Below are positions 39,671 through 48,206 of a stretch of DNA of 64,000 bases, in pieces. Position numbers and translations under genes: made by a program. Origin of the DNA: Capnocytophaga periodontitidis (GTDB taxonomy: Bacteria > Bacteroidota > Bacteroidia > Flavobacteriales > Flavobacteriaceae); the NCBI RefSeq assembly GCF_016126015.1, contig NZ_JAEFDB010000002.1:62001-126000 (forward strand), read 5' to 3'. A model generated the notes under the pieces. The model worked only from the letters and a program-made list of their open reading frames with translations, did not search any database and had not been told where the DNA came from. Position 1 is the stretch's first letter. Every line of letters starts with the position of its first letter.

Positions 39671-39717
39671 AAAAACGCGAAAGGTCATAGCATAACACTA
39701 TGACCTTTCGCGTTTTT
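39671..39717. terminator. Stem-loop terminator, second copy (20-bp perfect stem)
   Basis: AAAAACGCGAAAGGTCATAG (39671-39690) pairs perfectly with its complement at 39698-39717 around a 7-base loop, and works in both directions. Its core, from CTCTAAAAACGC to CTATGACCTTT, is a copy of the element at 39055-39095. Confidence 0.85.
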
Positions 39718-39736
39718 CTTACTTCTTAACTCTTAC

Positions 39737-40642
39737 CTAATAAGTAAATTCCTTGCTTCCTACTATCACTCCATCTCTCTTTACAACAGCTTTCTGTGGG
39801 TATTCATTTTTGAAATACTCGTAAGTGGTCTCTTCCACGTAATCTTGTCCCGAAATATTAGGGTATTTCACTGTTTTCTTAGTGATATTGTTACGACTAT
39901 AACCTTCTTGTAAGAAAAACTCTGGGTGGGTCATTCTATACGAAAAAAGTAAGTAACGAGGGTTAGTCTTGTTGTCGTAAGTGTAAGTAGTAATAGAAGT
40001 CTTACCATTTTCAGTACGTGTGTGCTCTTTCACGGTTTCGTTGTAGTTGAGCACATACTTATCGGTAGCAACTACAGTAGTTTTAGGTCTATACCCTACC
40101 GTTTCTGTACGAACAGAAGTTTCTGTATTCACTTCATTAAGACCAAACTTGTAGGTAATGATTGTATAAACTGTAGTTTCAGATGATGTCTTTTTAGTTT
40201 TAACATACTCCGAAAGCAGACGACCATCGTATTTATACTCCTCTATGATAGGATATGCCTTACCTACTTCAGTAGTTGTTTTTTTCTTGATACTTCCCCT
40301 TTGAGTATACTCGTTGTACACAGTTTCGCTCTTTTGTATACCGCTTTCTTTGTATACAGTTTTAGTGGGGAAAGACCCATCGTATGAGTTTTCAAACTCC
40401 GAAGTAGGGATTTTACTCGTTGCAACTGTATCAACAGTCATTTTCTCTAATAAGCCTATACCAGTGTTGCGATATTTATACTCGCTGGTAATGCTCATTG
40501 TGTGGGTGCCTTGCACAGGTAAGATGGTTTCTACAATCTTATCTGCCAAATAAATAGGGTCTTTTTCTGGTTGATAGTCATCTTTGTCATTACAAGCGAC
40601 TAATAGCCCTACTGCCAAAAGTAATAAACTCACTCGTCTCAT
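39737..40642 (-). CDS. Surface-type lipoprotein with YD-like strand repeats
   Basis: The 301-residue lipoprotein has a signal peptide with LLVAC (Cys17) followed by NDKDDYQ, a match to the Lys/Asp-rich export signal for surface display. The mature part is a series of beta-strand segments rich in Thr, Tyr, Lys and Glu (SEYKYRNTG, TVYNEYTQRGS, EEYKYDGRLLSEY, TTYTYDNKTNPRYL, ETTYEYFKNEYPQ) that resemble YD/RHS-type beta-hairpin units. Function unknown. It ends 20 bp from the second stem-loop. No partner gene is evident. Confidence 0.75.
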   Translation of the reverse strand: MRRVSLLLLAVGLLVACNDKDDYQPEKDPIYLADKIVETILPVQGTHTMSITSEYKYRNTGIGLLEKMTVDTVATSKIPTSEFENSYDGSFPTKTVYKESGIQKSETVYNEYTQRGSIKKKTTTEVGKAYPIIEEYKYDGRLLSEYVKTKKTSSETTVYTIITYKFGLNEVNTETSVRTETVGYRPKTTVVATDKYVLNYNETVKEHTRTENGKTSITTYTYDNKTNPRYLLFSYRMTHPEFFLQEGYSRNNITKKTVKYPNISGQDYVEETTYEYFKNEYPQKAVVKRDGVIVGSKEFTY

Positions 40643-40781
40643 TGTATAATATTATTTAATTGATTTTCTTTTAGAAAGAATATAGTTCTATATTAAAATA
40701 AATTATCTTATAAGTACTTGTTTTTTGAAGATTGTCCCTCTTCGAGGGGACGGAGGCTATACTATAAAAGCCGCAAAAATC

Positions 40782-40811
40782 TTGCCATATTCACATTATT
40801 TATTACTTTTG
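40782..40811 (+). promoter_or_regulatory. Promoter of the Big_5 lipoprotein gene
   Basis: TTG (40782-40784), a 19-bp spacer and TACTTTTG (40804-40811), 25 bp before the ATG at 40837. Confidence 0.6.
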
Positions 40812-40836
40812 CAAATTAGAAATTCGTATTTTAGCT

Positions 40837-42483
40837 ATGAAACATCGTTTACCCATACTCCTCTCTCTCCTTATCGCCCTCACCCTTTGGCAATGTGCCC
40901 GCCGCGGCTCTCCCACTGGTGGTCCTAAAGATGTTACCCCGCCGGTACTCTTGCAATCTGTGCCCAAATCGGGGGCTATGAAGTTCCACGGCAAGAAAAT
41001 ACGTTTGCAGTTCGATGAGTTTGTGGTAACTAAAGATATCCGCAAGCAGCTCATCATCTCTCCTCCTATGAAAACTTTTCCTATCATTTCGCCTACTTCG
41101 GCTTCTAAATGGTTAGAAATTAATATCGTTGATACTCTTAAACCTAATACTACCTACGTGCTGAACTTCGGTAATAGCATTCAGGATTACAACGAAGGCA
41201 ACCCGATTTCCGATTTCAAATATGTGTTTTCTACCGGTAGCACTCTCGATTCACTGTGGTATGAGGGAGACATCGCCGATGCAATCGCTCCTAAACCCGA
41301 TAATTTCGTGACTGTGATGCTCTATCCTTACAACGAGCAGTATAACGACTCATTGGTGTATAAAACGCAACCTACTTATGTAACCAATACCCTCGACAGC
41401 CTCGATAGTTTTGTGCTCGAATACCTCAAAGAGGGCAAATACAAACTCATCGCTCTCAAAGAAAAAAGCCCTAATTATATCTTCAATCCTAAGGACGACA
41501 AAATTGCTTTTATGGACGAACCTATCACCGTTGCCGATTTGAAAGGCAGTCCACAAGGTTTTTACCCTAAATTGCGCTTATTCAAAGAAGTGCCTCCTTA
41601 CAAGGCGCATCGCCCTACACAAGCTGCTGGCAACCGCGTGCAATTTGGCTTTGAAGGCAAAACCGATAGCGTACAAATCAAGCCTATCTCTCCCGTAACT
41701 CCCGATTTTAAATATACTATCTCCAAAGACCCTAAGAAAGATACACTCAACTTTTGGTATACCCCTAAACAAAAAGATTCTTTGGTATTTACTATTACCA
41801 AAAAACAGAAAACCGATACGTTTAAAGTCCGTTTAAAGGAGATGAAAAACGATAGCTTGCAAATAGAAAACCTCTTTTCGGGCGACTTGCCTATGTACAA
41901 GGACTTTGGCTTCAAGAGCAATATCCCTATCGTAAAAACTGACCCCTCTAAACTGAAAGTTTTCGCTGGCAAAGACTCTACAGCGGTGGCTATTCCGTTC
42001 AAAACGCGCTTAGCCCCCAATAATTTAGAGTACTATCTCTTATTCGATAAGAAAAACGACGAGACCTACCGCATTGAAGCCCTCCCTAATGCCCTCACCG
42101 ATTTTTTCGGACATACGAACGATACCCTAAAAGTAACCGTGCGCACTAAAAAACTCGAAGAGGTAGCTATCCTAAAAATGCACCTCAACACTGCCGAAAA
42201 CACACTGCAATATCCACTTATACTGCAACTTACCAATGAGAAGGCAACGGAAGTGCTCCGCGAAATTTATATCGAAAAACCTCTGCCCGAATATCTGTTC
42301 GAGAATGTAACACCTGGTAAATTCCGCTTGCGACTCATTGAAGATAAGAACAAAAACCAGCAATGGGATACCGGTAGTTTCTTAGAACATCGGCAACCCG
42401 AGCGGGTGTGGTATATGCCTAAAGAAATAGAACTCCGCGCCAATTGGGAAGTTGAAGAAAATTGGCAAATCACTAACCCCTAA
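40837..42483 (+). CDS. Big_5 (SbsA-type Ig-like) domain lipoprotein
   Basis: The 548-residue protein has a lipoprotein signal peptide (Cys20 in LWQC followed by ARRGSPTGGPKDVTPP). The first domain, PPVLLQSVPKSGAMKFHGKKIRLQFDEFVV (residues 34-64) to NTTYVLNFGNSIQDYNEGNPI, is the Big_5 fold. Several further beta-rich domains follow, and the C-terminal part (EPYRIE...LEDKNKNQQWDTGSF) has a possible Ca-binding DKNKNQQWD loop. The protein is conserved in flavobacteria and probably attached to the outer membrane; its role is unknown. The gene is followed by a short palindrome and polA. Confidence 0.85.
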   Translation: MKHRLPILLSLLIALTLWQCARRGSPTGGPKDVTPPVLLQSVPKSGAMKFHGKKIRLQFDEFVVTKDIRKQLIISPPMKTFPIISPTSASKWLEINIVDTLKPNTTYVLNFGNSIQDYNEGNPISDFKYVFSTGSTLDSLWYEGDIADAIAPKPDNFVTVMLYPYNEQYNDSLVYKTQPTYVTNTLDSLDSFVLEYLKEGKYKLIALKEKSPNYIFNPKDDKIAFMDEPITVADLKGSPQGFYPKLRLFKEVPPYKAHRPTQAAGNRVQFGFEGKTDSVQIKPISPVTPDFKYTISKDPKKDTLNFWYTPKQKDSLVFTITKKQKTDTFKVRLKEMKNDSLQIENLFSGDLPMYKDFGFKSNIPIVKTDPSKLKVFAGKDSTAVAIPFKTRLAPNNLEYYLLFDKKNDETYRIEALPNALTDFFGHTNDTLKVTVRTKKLEEVAILKMHLNTAENTLQYPLILQLTNEKATEVLREIYIEKPLPEYLFENVTPGKFRLRLIEDKNKNQQWDTGSFLEHRQPERVWYMPKEIELRANWEVEENWQITNP

Positions 42484-42495
42484 CAAACTATGTAC

Positions 42496-42515
42496 GGGCG
42501 AATTGCAATTCGCCC
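42496..42515. repeat. 20-bp perfect palindrome
   Basis: GGGCGAATTGCAATTCGCCC is a perfect palindrome in the 50-bp gap before polA. It is the AATT version of the GGGCGTTT-TGC-AAACGCCC family found at 33395 and 45346. Confidence 0.75.
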
Positions 42516-42533
42516 CTACCAATGATATATAAA

Positions 42534-45320
42534 ATGAAAAAACGCCTTTTCCTCCTCGATGCTTATGCCCTTATTTTCAGGGGTTATTACGCTTTTATCA
42601 AGAACCCGCGCATCAATTCCAAAGGATTGAATACTTCGGCGATTCTCGGCTTTATGAACTCCCTTTTCGAGGTGATTAAAAAAGAAAAACCCGACCATCT
42701 CGCTGTCGCTTTCGACAAAGGAGGGAGCGTAGCACGCACCGAACTCTTTACCGACTATAAAGCCAATCGCGAGGAAACCCCCGAAGCGATTCGTTTGGCT
42801 ATCCCCTATATCCACGAAATACTCAAGGCTTTGCACATCCCTATCATCGAAAAAGAGGGCTATGAAGCCGATGATATCATCGGAACACTCTCTAAACAAG
42901 CCGAAGCTCAAGATTACCAAGTGTTTATGGTAACCCCCGATAAAGATTATGCGCAGCTGGTGAGCGACAATATCTTTATGTACCGACCTGCGCGCTCGGG
43001 CAATGATATCGAAATTTGGGGCGTGAAAGAGGTGCAAGAGAAATTTGAAGTGCAAAACCCTTTGCAGGTGATTGATTTCCTCGGTATGATGGGCGATGCT
43101 GTCGATAATATTCCTGGGCTGCCTGGGGTAGGCGAGAAGACCGCCAAAAAGCTACTCGCCGATTTTGGCTCTATGGAAAATCTCCTCGCTAATACTGATA
43201 AACTAAAAGGCAAACTCCGTGAAAATATAGAAAATAACAAGGAAAAAGGCTTGCTCTCCAAACAATTGGCAACTATTATGCTCGATGCGCCGGTAACTTT
43301 TGATGAAGCCGATTTTGCAATGTCCCAACCCGATTTTGAAGCGGTGGGCAAGATTTTCGATGAGTTAGAATTCCGCCAGTTGCTACAAAATTTCCTAAAA
43401 ACCTACCAACCAGAAGCTGTGGTACAAACTCCCCCTAAGGCTGCTTCAGGGCAGCTGGATTTGTTCTCGCAAGGCGACCTCTTTGCGCAACCGCAATTGG
43501 TGAGCGATAAGAAAAACAGCAGCAATACTCCTCATTTCTACCAATTAGCCGATACCCCAATGGCACAACAACTCTTGTTGCAAAGCCTATTGCAACAAAC
43601 TGAAGTGTGTTTTGATACCGAAACTACTAATATAAACGCTCTCGAAGCCGAATTAGTAGGGATATCCTTCTGCTGGGCAGCTCATAAAGGGCATTATTTG
43701 CCATTTCCTAAAGAAAAAGAAGCGGCTACTAAGCTCATAGAGCAATTCCGTCCGTTTTTTGAGAATGAACAGATAGCCAAAGTAGGTCAGAATTTGAAAT
43801 ACGACCTCAAAGTGTTGCAAAACTACGGTGTTGAGGTACAGGGCGCACTCTTCGATACGATGATAGCTCATTACTTGCTAAATCCTGATATGCGCCACAA
43901 TATGGATGTCCTCAGCGAAACCTACCTGAACTATACACCTATTGCTATCGAGAGCCTTATTGGCAAAGGGAAAACCCAACGCTCTATGCGCACCGTGCCT
44001 ATCGATGAGGTAAAGGAATACGCGGTGGAAGATGCCGATGTTACTTGGCAACTCAAAAACGTGTTCCAAAGCCAAATGCCCCAAGTAAATGCCCAAAAAA
44101 TCTATACCGATTTAGAAGCGCCTCTCATCAAAGTGTTGGCAGCTATGGAACGCGAAGGGGTAAACCTCGATGTGGATTTTTTAAAAGAATACGCTAAAAC
44201 CTTAGATGCCGATATTGCCCAACTCGAAACAACTATAGCCGAGCAGGCTGGCGAGACTTTCAATTTGGCATCGCCTAAACAACTCGGCGACATTCTCTTT
44301 GAAAAACTGAAGATTGACAGCAAACCGAAAAAGACGAAAACTGGTCAGTATGCTACTTCCGAAGAGGTTTTAGCGCCTTTTGCAGCCAAACATAAAATCG
44401 TAGCCGATATATTGGAGTGGCGACAAGTGCAGAAACTCAAATCTACTTATGTAGATGCCTTGCCTTTAGAGGTAAATAAAAGTACGGGTCGTGTGCATAC
44501 TACCTATATGCAAACAGTAGCGGCTACAGGTCGACTCAGTAGCAACAACCCTAACTTGCAGAATATCCCTATCCGCACCCCTCGTGGGCAGCAGGTGCGC
44601 AAGGCGTTTATCGCTCGCAATCCCGATTATGTGCTCCTCTCTGCCGACTATTCGCAAATAGAACTCCGCATCATCGCTGCCCTCAGCGAAGAACACAATA
44701 TGATTGAGTCCTTCCTCCGCAATGAGGATATTCACCGTTCTACAGCGGCAAAGGTGTTCCACGTGCCTTTAGAAGAGGTAACCCGCGAGCAACGTAGCCA
44801 CGCCAAAACAGTGAATTTTGGGATTATTTATGGCGTATCGGCATTTGGGCTATCTGCACAAACCGACCTCTCCCGATCCGAAAGCAAAGAACTGATAGAC
44901 ACTTATTACGCTACCTATCCTAACCTGCGCAACTATATCAATAAACAAATAGAGTTTGCCCGACAACACGGCTATGTAGAAACCATTTTAGGCAGACGCC
45001 GTTATTTGCCCGATATTCATTCACATAACCAAGTAGTACGTGGAGGCGCTGAGCGCAACGCCGTGAATGCCCCTATACAAGGCTCAGCAGCCGATATTAT
45101 CAAAATCGCAATGATACGCATATACAACCAGTTGCAAGCCCAAAAACTCCAAACCCGTATGCTCCTCCAAGTACACGACGAGTTGGTGTTCGATGTCCCT
45201 AAAACCGAATTAGAACTCGTAAAACCCCTTGTCAAAGAAGCTATGGAAAACGCCTTTACCCTTGCCGTTCCCCTCGTCGCCGATTTAGGCGTAGGTAACA
45301 ATTGGCTCGACGCACATTAG
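42534..45320 (+). CDS. polA: DNA polymerase I
   Basis: The 928-residue protein starts at ATG 42534 (MKKRLFLLDAYALIFRGYYAF); an ATG 12 bp upstream is less likely. The 5'-3' exonuclease domain has DKDYAQLV and the helix-hairpin-helix GLPGVGEKTAKKLL. The 3'-5' exonuclease domain retains the DxE motif in CFDTETTNINAL. The polymerase domain has motif A DYSQIELRIIAAL, motif B KTVNFGIIYGVS and motif C VHDELVFD. It fills gaps in repair and removes RNA primers. Length and motifs are normal for the family. A GGGCG palindrome lies on both sides of the gene. Confidence 0.97.
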   Translation: MKKRLFLLDAYALIFRGYYAFIKNPRINSKGLNTSAILGFMNSLFEVIKKEKPDHLAVAFDKGGSVARTELFTDYKANREETPEAIRLAIPYIHEILKALHIPIIEKEGYEADDIIGTLSKQAEAQDYQVFMVTPDKDYAQLVSDNIFMYRPARSGNDIEIWGVKEVQEKFEVQNPLQVIDFLGMMGDAVDNIPGLPGVGEKTAKKLLADFGSMENLLANTDKLKGKLRENIENNKEKGLLSKQLATIMLDAPVTFDEADFAMSQPDFEAVGKIFDELEFRQLLQNFLKTYQPEAVVQTPPKAASGQLDLFSQGDLFAQPQLVSDKKNSSNTPHFYQLADTPMAQQLLLQSLLQQTEVCFDTETTNINALEAELVGISFCWAAHKGHYLPFPKEKEAATKLIEQFRPFFENEQIAKVGQNLKYDLKVLQNYGVEVQGALFDTMIAHYLLNPDMRHNMDVLSETYLNYTPIAIESLIGKGKTQRSMRTVPIDEVKEYAVEDADVTWQLKNVFQSQMPQVNAQKIYTDLEAPLIKVLAAMEREGVNLDVDFLKEYAKTLDADIAQLETTIAEQAGETFNLASPKQLGDILFEKLKIDSKPKKTKTGQYATSEEVLAPFAAKHKIVADILEWRQVQKLKSTYVDALPLEVNKSTGRVHTTYMQTVAATGRLSSNNPNLQNIPIRTPRGQQVRKAFIARNPDYVLLSADYSQIELRIIAALSEEHNMIESFLRNEDIHRSTAAKVFHVPLEEVTREQRSHAKTVNFGIIYGVSAFGLSAQTDLSRSESKELIDTYYATYPNLRNYINKQIEFARQHGYVETILGRRRYLPDIHSHNQVVRGGAERNAVNAPIQGSAADIIKIAMIRIYNQLQAQKLQTRMLLQVHDELVFDVPKTELELVKPLVKEAMENAFTLAVPLVADLGVGNNWLDAH

Positions 45321-45345
45321 CTTTTATAGTATGTTATGTATGTAG

Positions 45346-45364
45346 GGGCGTTTTGCAAACGCCC
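45346..45364. repeat. GGGCG palindrome after polA
   Basis: GGGCGTTT-TGC-AAACGCCC forms an 8-bp stem with a 3-base loop, preceded by TATGTAGG. The same unit is at 33395-33413, with degenerate forms at 4153 and 52131. Confidence 0.75.
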
Positions 45365-45436
45365 TTAAAGAAAAAAATTCGGATAACTTCTTTAAAATTA
45401 AACGTTATCCCCTTGTCAATTGTTAATTCTCAATTT

Positions 45437-45970
45437 ATGTACAAAACCCTTCCTAAAAAACGCTATCAAAAAACCTTGAGTATTCTCAAGCGATATGCTC
45501 CTCAGGGGAGTACAATCCTCGATATAGGGGTAGAAAATCCTTTTTCAACGATTATGAAAGAGGAAGGTTATACGGTGCTTAATACTACCGGTCAGGATTT
45601 AGATTTCGAGGCAAATACCCTTCAGAATTTTCAATCCGATTTCACTACCGCTTTAGAGATTTTAGAACATTTGGTAAACCCTTTGGCTGTACTGCAAAAT
45701 GTCCCTACAAATAAAATATTGATTACAGTACCTTTGCGACTTTGGTTTGCCAAAGCCTACCGCAATACTGCCGACCCCCGCGACTGTCATTACCACGAGT
45801 TTGAAGATTGGCAATTAGATATGCTGTTAGAAAAAGCAGGATTTCGGATTGTATATAGAGAAAAATGGACGCACCCCGTGAAGAAGTTAGGCTTGCGTCC
45901 GCTGTTGCGATATTTCACTAATAGATATTATGCCGTAGTAGCCGAGAGAATTAACAAATTAGAAAATTAG
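45437..45970 (+). CDS. SAM-dependent methyltransferase
   Basis: The start at ATG 45437 (MYKTLPKKRYQKTLSILKRY) is preferred; an in-frame ATG at 45302 would read through the palindrome and overlap polA. The 177-residue protein has a shortened class I methyltransferase fold: SAM-binding TILDIGVENPFSTI (about residues 27-40), TALEILEHLVNPLAVL (motif post-I / acidic loop) and CHYHEFEDWQLDMLLEKAGF. The substrate is unknown. It precedes the antiporter gene by 19 bp. Confidence 0.8.
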   Translation: MYKTLPKKRYQKTLSILKRYAPQGSTILDIGVENPFSTIMKEEGYTVLNTTGQDLDFEANTLQNFQSDFTTALEILEHLVNPLAVLQNVPTNKILITVPLRLWFAKAYRNTADPRDCHYHEFEDWQLDMLLEKAGFRIVYREKWTHPVKKLGLRPLLRYFTNRYYAVVAERINKLEN

Positions 45971-45989
45971 CAGATTAGCAAATTATAAA

Positions 45990-47273
45990 ATGACGAAAAA
46001 AACAACAATAGTAAGTATTATCCCGCTACTCATATTCGTAGCTATATTTTTAGGTAGTGGTATTTATTTTGATAATTTCTATTCATTGCCAGCACCTATT
46101 ATTGCGCTTTTTGCAGTGGTAGTAGCTTTGCTTATCTACCGCGCACCTCTCAATCAAAAGATAGCCCTTTTCTTCAGAGGGGCAGGCAATAGCAATGTGT
46201 TGCAGATGTGTGTAATAGCTCTTTTGGCAGGTGCTTTTGCTTCGGTAGCCAAAGCCTCTGGCAGCATCGATAGCATAGTGAATATGGGGATGTACTACAT
46301 TTCACCCGAATACTTCCCCGTAGGTATTTTTGTAATTGCTTCTTTCCTCTCGTTTGCAACAGGAACCTCGGTAGGTACCATTATGACCCTTTCGCCTATT
46401 GTCTTCAATTTAGCTTTTGAAAGTCATTCTAATACTGCCCTTATAGGGGCTGCGTTGCTTTGTGGCGCGATGTTTGGCGACAATCTGTCCCTTATTTCCG
46501 ATACTACTATTGCCGCCACCCAATCGTTAGGCTGCAAGATGAGTGATAAGATGAAAACCAATGCTCAAATAGCACTTCCCGTTGCGCTGCTATCGGCGGT
46601 AATTCTCTTTTTTATTGGCAACCCAGGAGCAACGACCTTCACTCATAGCGAAGCCTATCACACCTTCAATCCCTTGCTTATTTTGCCTTATGTAGCAGTA
46701 GTGGTCATTTCGCTTTTTGGAGTAAATGTATTCGTGTCACTGTTCTTGGGAGTTGTTTTCTCAGGTGTTATGGGATTCTCCTACAACAAGTTCTCTTTCT
46801 TAGAATTTACCCAACACACTTACAAAGGCTTTATGGATATGGCTGATATCTTCTTCCTCTACTTCATCATTGGCGGATTAGCCTTTTTAGTAGAGCGTTT
46901 TGGCGGCATTCAATTTCTGATGAACCTTGTTGCCAAACGCATCAAGAGTGGCGCTTCAGCCTTGCTGGGAATGGGCTTTTTAGTAACTGTTGCCGATGTG
47001 TGTGTAGCGAATAACACGGTGGCAATTCTCATCGTTTCTAAAATAAGTAAGCGCATAGCCGAGCAATTCCAAATACCCCTCCGCAATGCGGCTTCAGTAT
47101 TAGATATCTTCTCGTGTTATGCGCAAGGTCTCATTCCTTATGGAGCACAAGTGATCGCCCTATACCAATTTGCCCATACGATGGACTATTTATCTTTGGT
47201 AGGGTACTCAGTCTATCTTCACCTTTTACTTATAGCTACTTTAGTGTATATAAAAGTAAGAGGAAAAGTTTAA
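45990..47273 (+). CDS. NhaC-family Na+/H+ antiporter
   Basis: The 427-residue integral membrane protein has about 11-12 membrane segments. ATGTSVGTIMTLSPI (about residues 120-135), GAMFGDNLSLISDTTIAAT (about residues 153-171) and VADVCVANNTVAILI are the conserved Asp- and Ser-containing cores of the NhaC family. It is predicted to exchange Na+ for H+ across the inner membrane. The length is on the short side of the family (about 430-480). It lies 19 bp downstream of the methyltransferase gene. Confidence 0.88.
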   Translation: MTKKTTIVSIIPLLIFVAIFLGSGIYFDNFYSLPAPIIALFAVVVALLIYRAPLNQKIALFFRGAGNSNVLQMCVIALLAGAFASVAKASGSIDSIVNMGMYYISPEYFPVGIFVIASFLSFATGTSVGTIMTLSPIVFNLAFESHSNTALIGAALLCGAMFGDNLSLISDTTIAATQSLGCKMSDKMKTNAQIALPVALLSAVILFFIGNPGATTFTHSEAYHTFNPLLILPYVAVVVISLFGVNVFVSLFLGVVFSGVMGFSYNKFSFLEFTQHTYKGFMDMADIFFLYFIIGGLAFLVERFGGIQFLMNLVAKRIKSGASALLGMGFLVTVADVCVANNTVAILIVSKISKRIAEQFQIPLRNAASVLDIFSCYAQGLIPYGAQVIALYQFAHTMDYLSLVGYSVYLHLLLIATLVYIKVRGKV

Positions 47274-47276
47274 TAA

Positions 47277-47963
47277 CTACAATGTTGCTAAAGAAAGAGA
47301 GGTGGTTTCAGGGGCTTCCCATTGAGGTTTTTGTATTGCTTCAATGTGTGAGGTATCGTAACCCGCAAACGCTTTAAGGTAGTGTTGCAAGGTAACGCCA
47401 TTGCCATCGGCAAAGTTATATCCCCCTTGATGTTTGAAGAATTTCTTCACTGAACTCTCACCAGCCAAGTGAGCGGCTGCCAATATCCCCGATTCAGTAA
47501 TGTGAATCCCGTTGATAGTTTTGCCTACATATTTTTTAATTTCTTTGCGCAAAAACCATTTGGTGCGCTGTAAGCTCAACACAAACACTTGTTCTTGTTG
47601 TTCAGGAGAGTTCAAAAATTGTTGGGTATCAGTTACGCCATAGAAGTGAAGGGCGCGTTTCCCAAATTGATATTTCCCCATATAGCCAAAACGGTTTACA
47701 ATAGTGTAGTTACCGCGTGATTCGCGATAGGCTAAAGCTTCTTTAAATCCAATAAATGTTTTTCCTGTGTGGAGAGTAAAAGAAGTGGGAAGTAGTGTGC
47801 TATTCGCAGTTGCTTCTGCTGGCATAGCGGTGGCCATTTGAGGTACATCAACTACAAAAGTAGATGGAATTGTGATTACTTTTGTCTCTTCATCTTTGAT
47901 CGTAAAACCTAAAAAGGCAAAGACCATTACTGCAAAAAAATACCTCTTTTTAACTAATTTCAT
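47277..47963 (-). CDS. Lytic-transglycosylase-like exported protein
   Basis: The 228-residue protein has an N-terminal hydrophobic anchor (residues 8-21) followed by a linker. The catalytic domain begins at GFKEALAYRESRGNYTIVNRFGYMGKYQFG (about residues 84-113), where Glu in YRESRGNY corresponds to the catalytic Glu of SLT-type lysozyme folds, and GKYQFG to the usual G.MQ motif. The C-terminal AAHLAGESSVKKFF and LQHYLKAFAGYD fit the same fold. It may cleave peptidoglycan. It faces the antiporter gene tail to tail with only 3 bp between them. Confidence 0.8.
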   Translation of the reverse strand: MKLVKKRYFFAVMVFAFLGFTIKDEETKVITIPSTFVVDVPQMATAMPAEATANSTLLPTSFTLHTGKTFIGFKEALAYRESRGNYTIVNRFGYMGKYQFGKRALHFYGVTDTQQFLNSPEQQEQVFVLSLQRTKWFLRKEIKKYVGKTINGIHITESGILAAAHLAGESSVKKFFKHQGGYNFADGNGVTLQHYLKAFAGYDTSHIEAIQKPQWEAPETTSLSLATL

Positions 47964-48121
47964 AAATTTTGTTTTCTTTAAGACTGACGGTTTTCTACAA
48001 GAGAAAAAGCCTGCTTAAAATTATTTCGGCGGCAAAATTACAAAAATTATGCCAAGTACCAAAATTTAGAGTTCGTTTTTTTTATTTTCCCCGTCCCAAA
48101 ACCAATTTGCTCATTTCCTCA

Positions 48122-48152
48122 TTTGCTCATTTGCTAATTTTCTCTATCTTTG
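48122..48152 (+). promoter_or_regulatory. Promoter of the IPT/TIG lipoprotein gene
   Basis: TTTG (48122-48125), a 19-bp spacer and TATCTTTG (48145-48152), within the repeated CTCATTTGCTCATTTGCTAATTT region. The start codon lies 54 bp downstream. Confidence 0.6.
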
Positions 48153-48206
48153 CACCGTGTAACATCAGCTTGAAGTTTCGGCTTCTGCTTAAAAACTTAA
48201 TTTATA

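Noticed and set aside
42516-43055. 179-residue minus-strand frame opposite polA
   Set aside because: It is antisense to the conserved 5'-3' exonuclease domain and has no recognisable motif.
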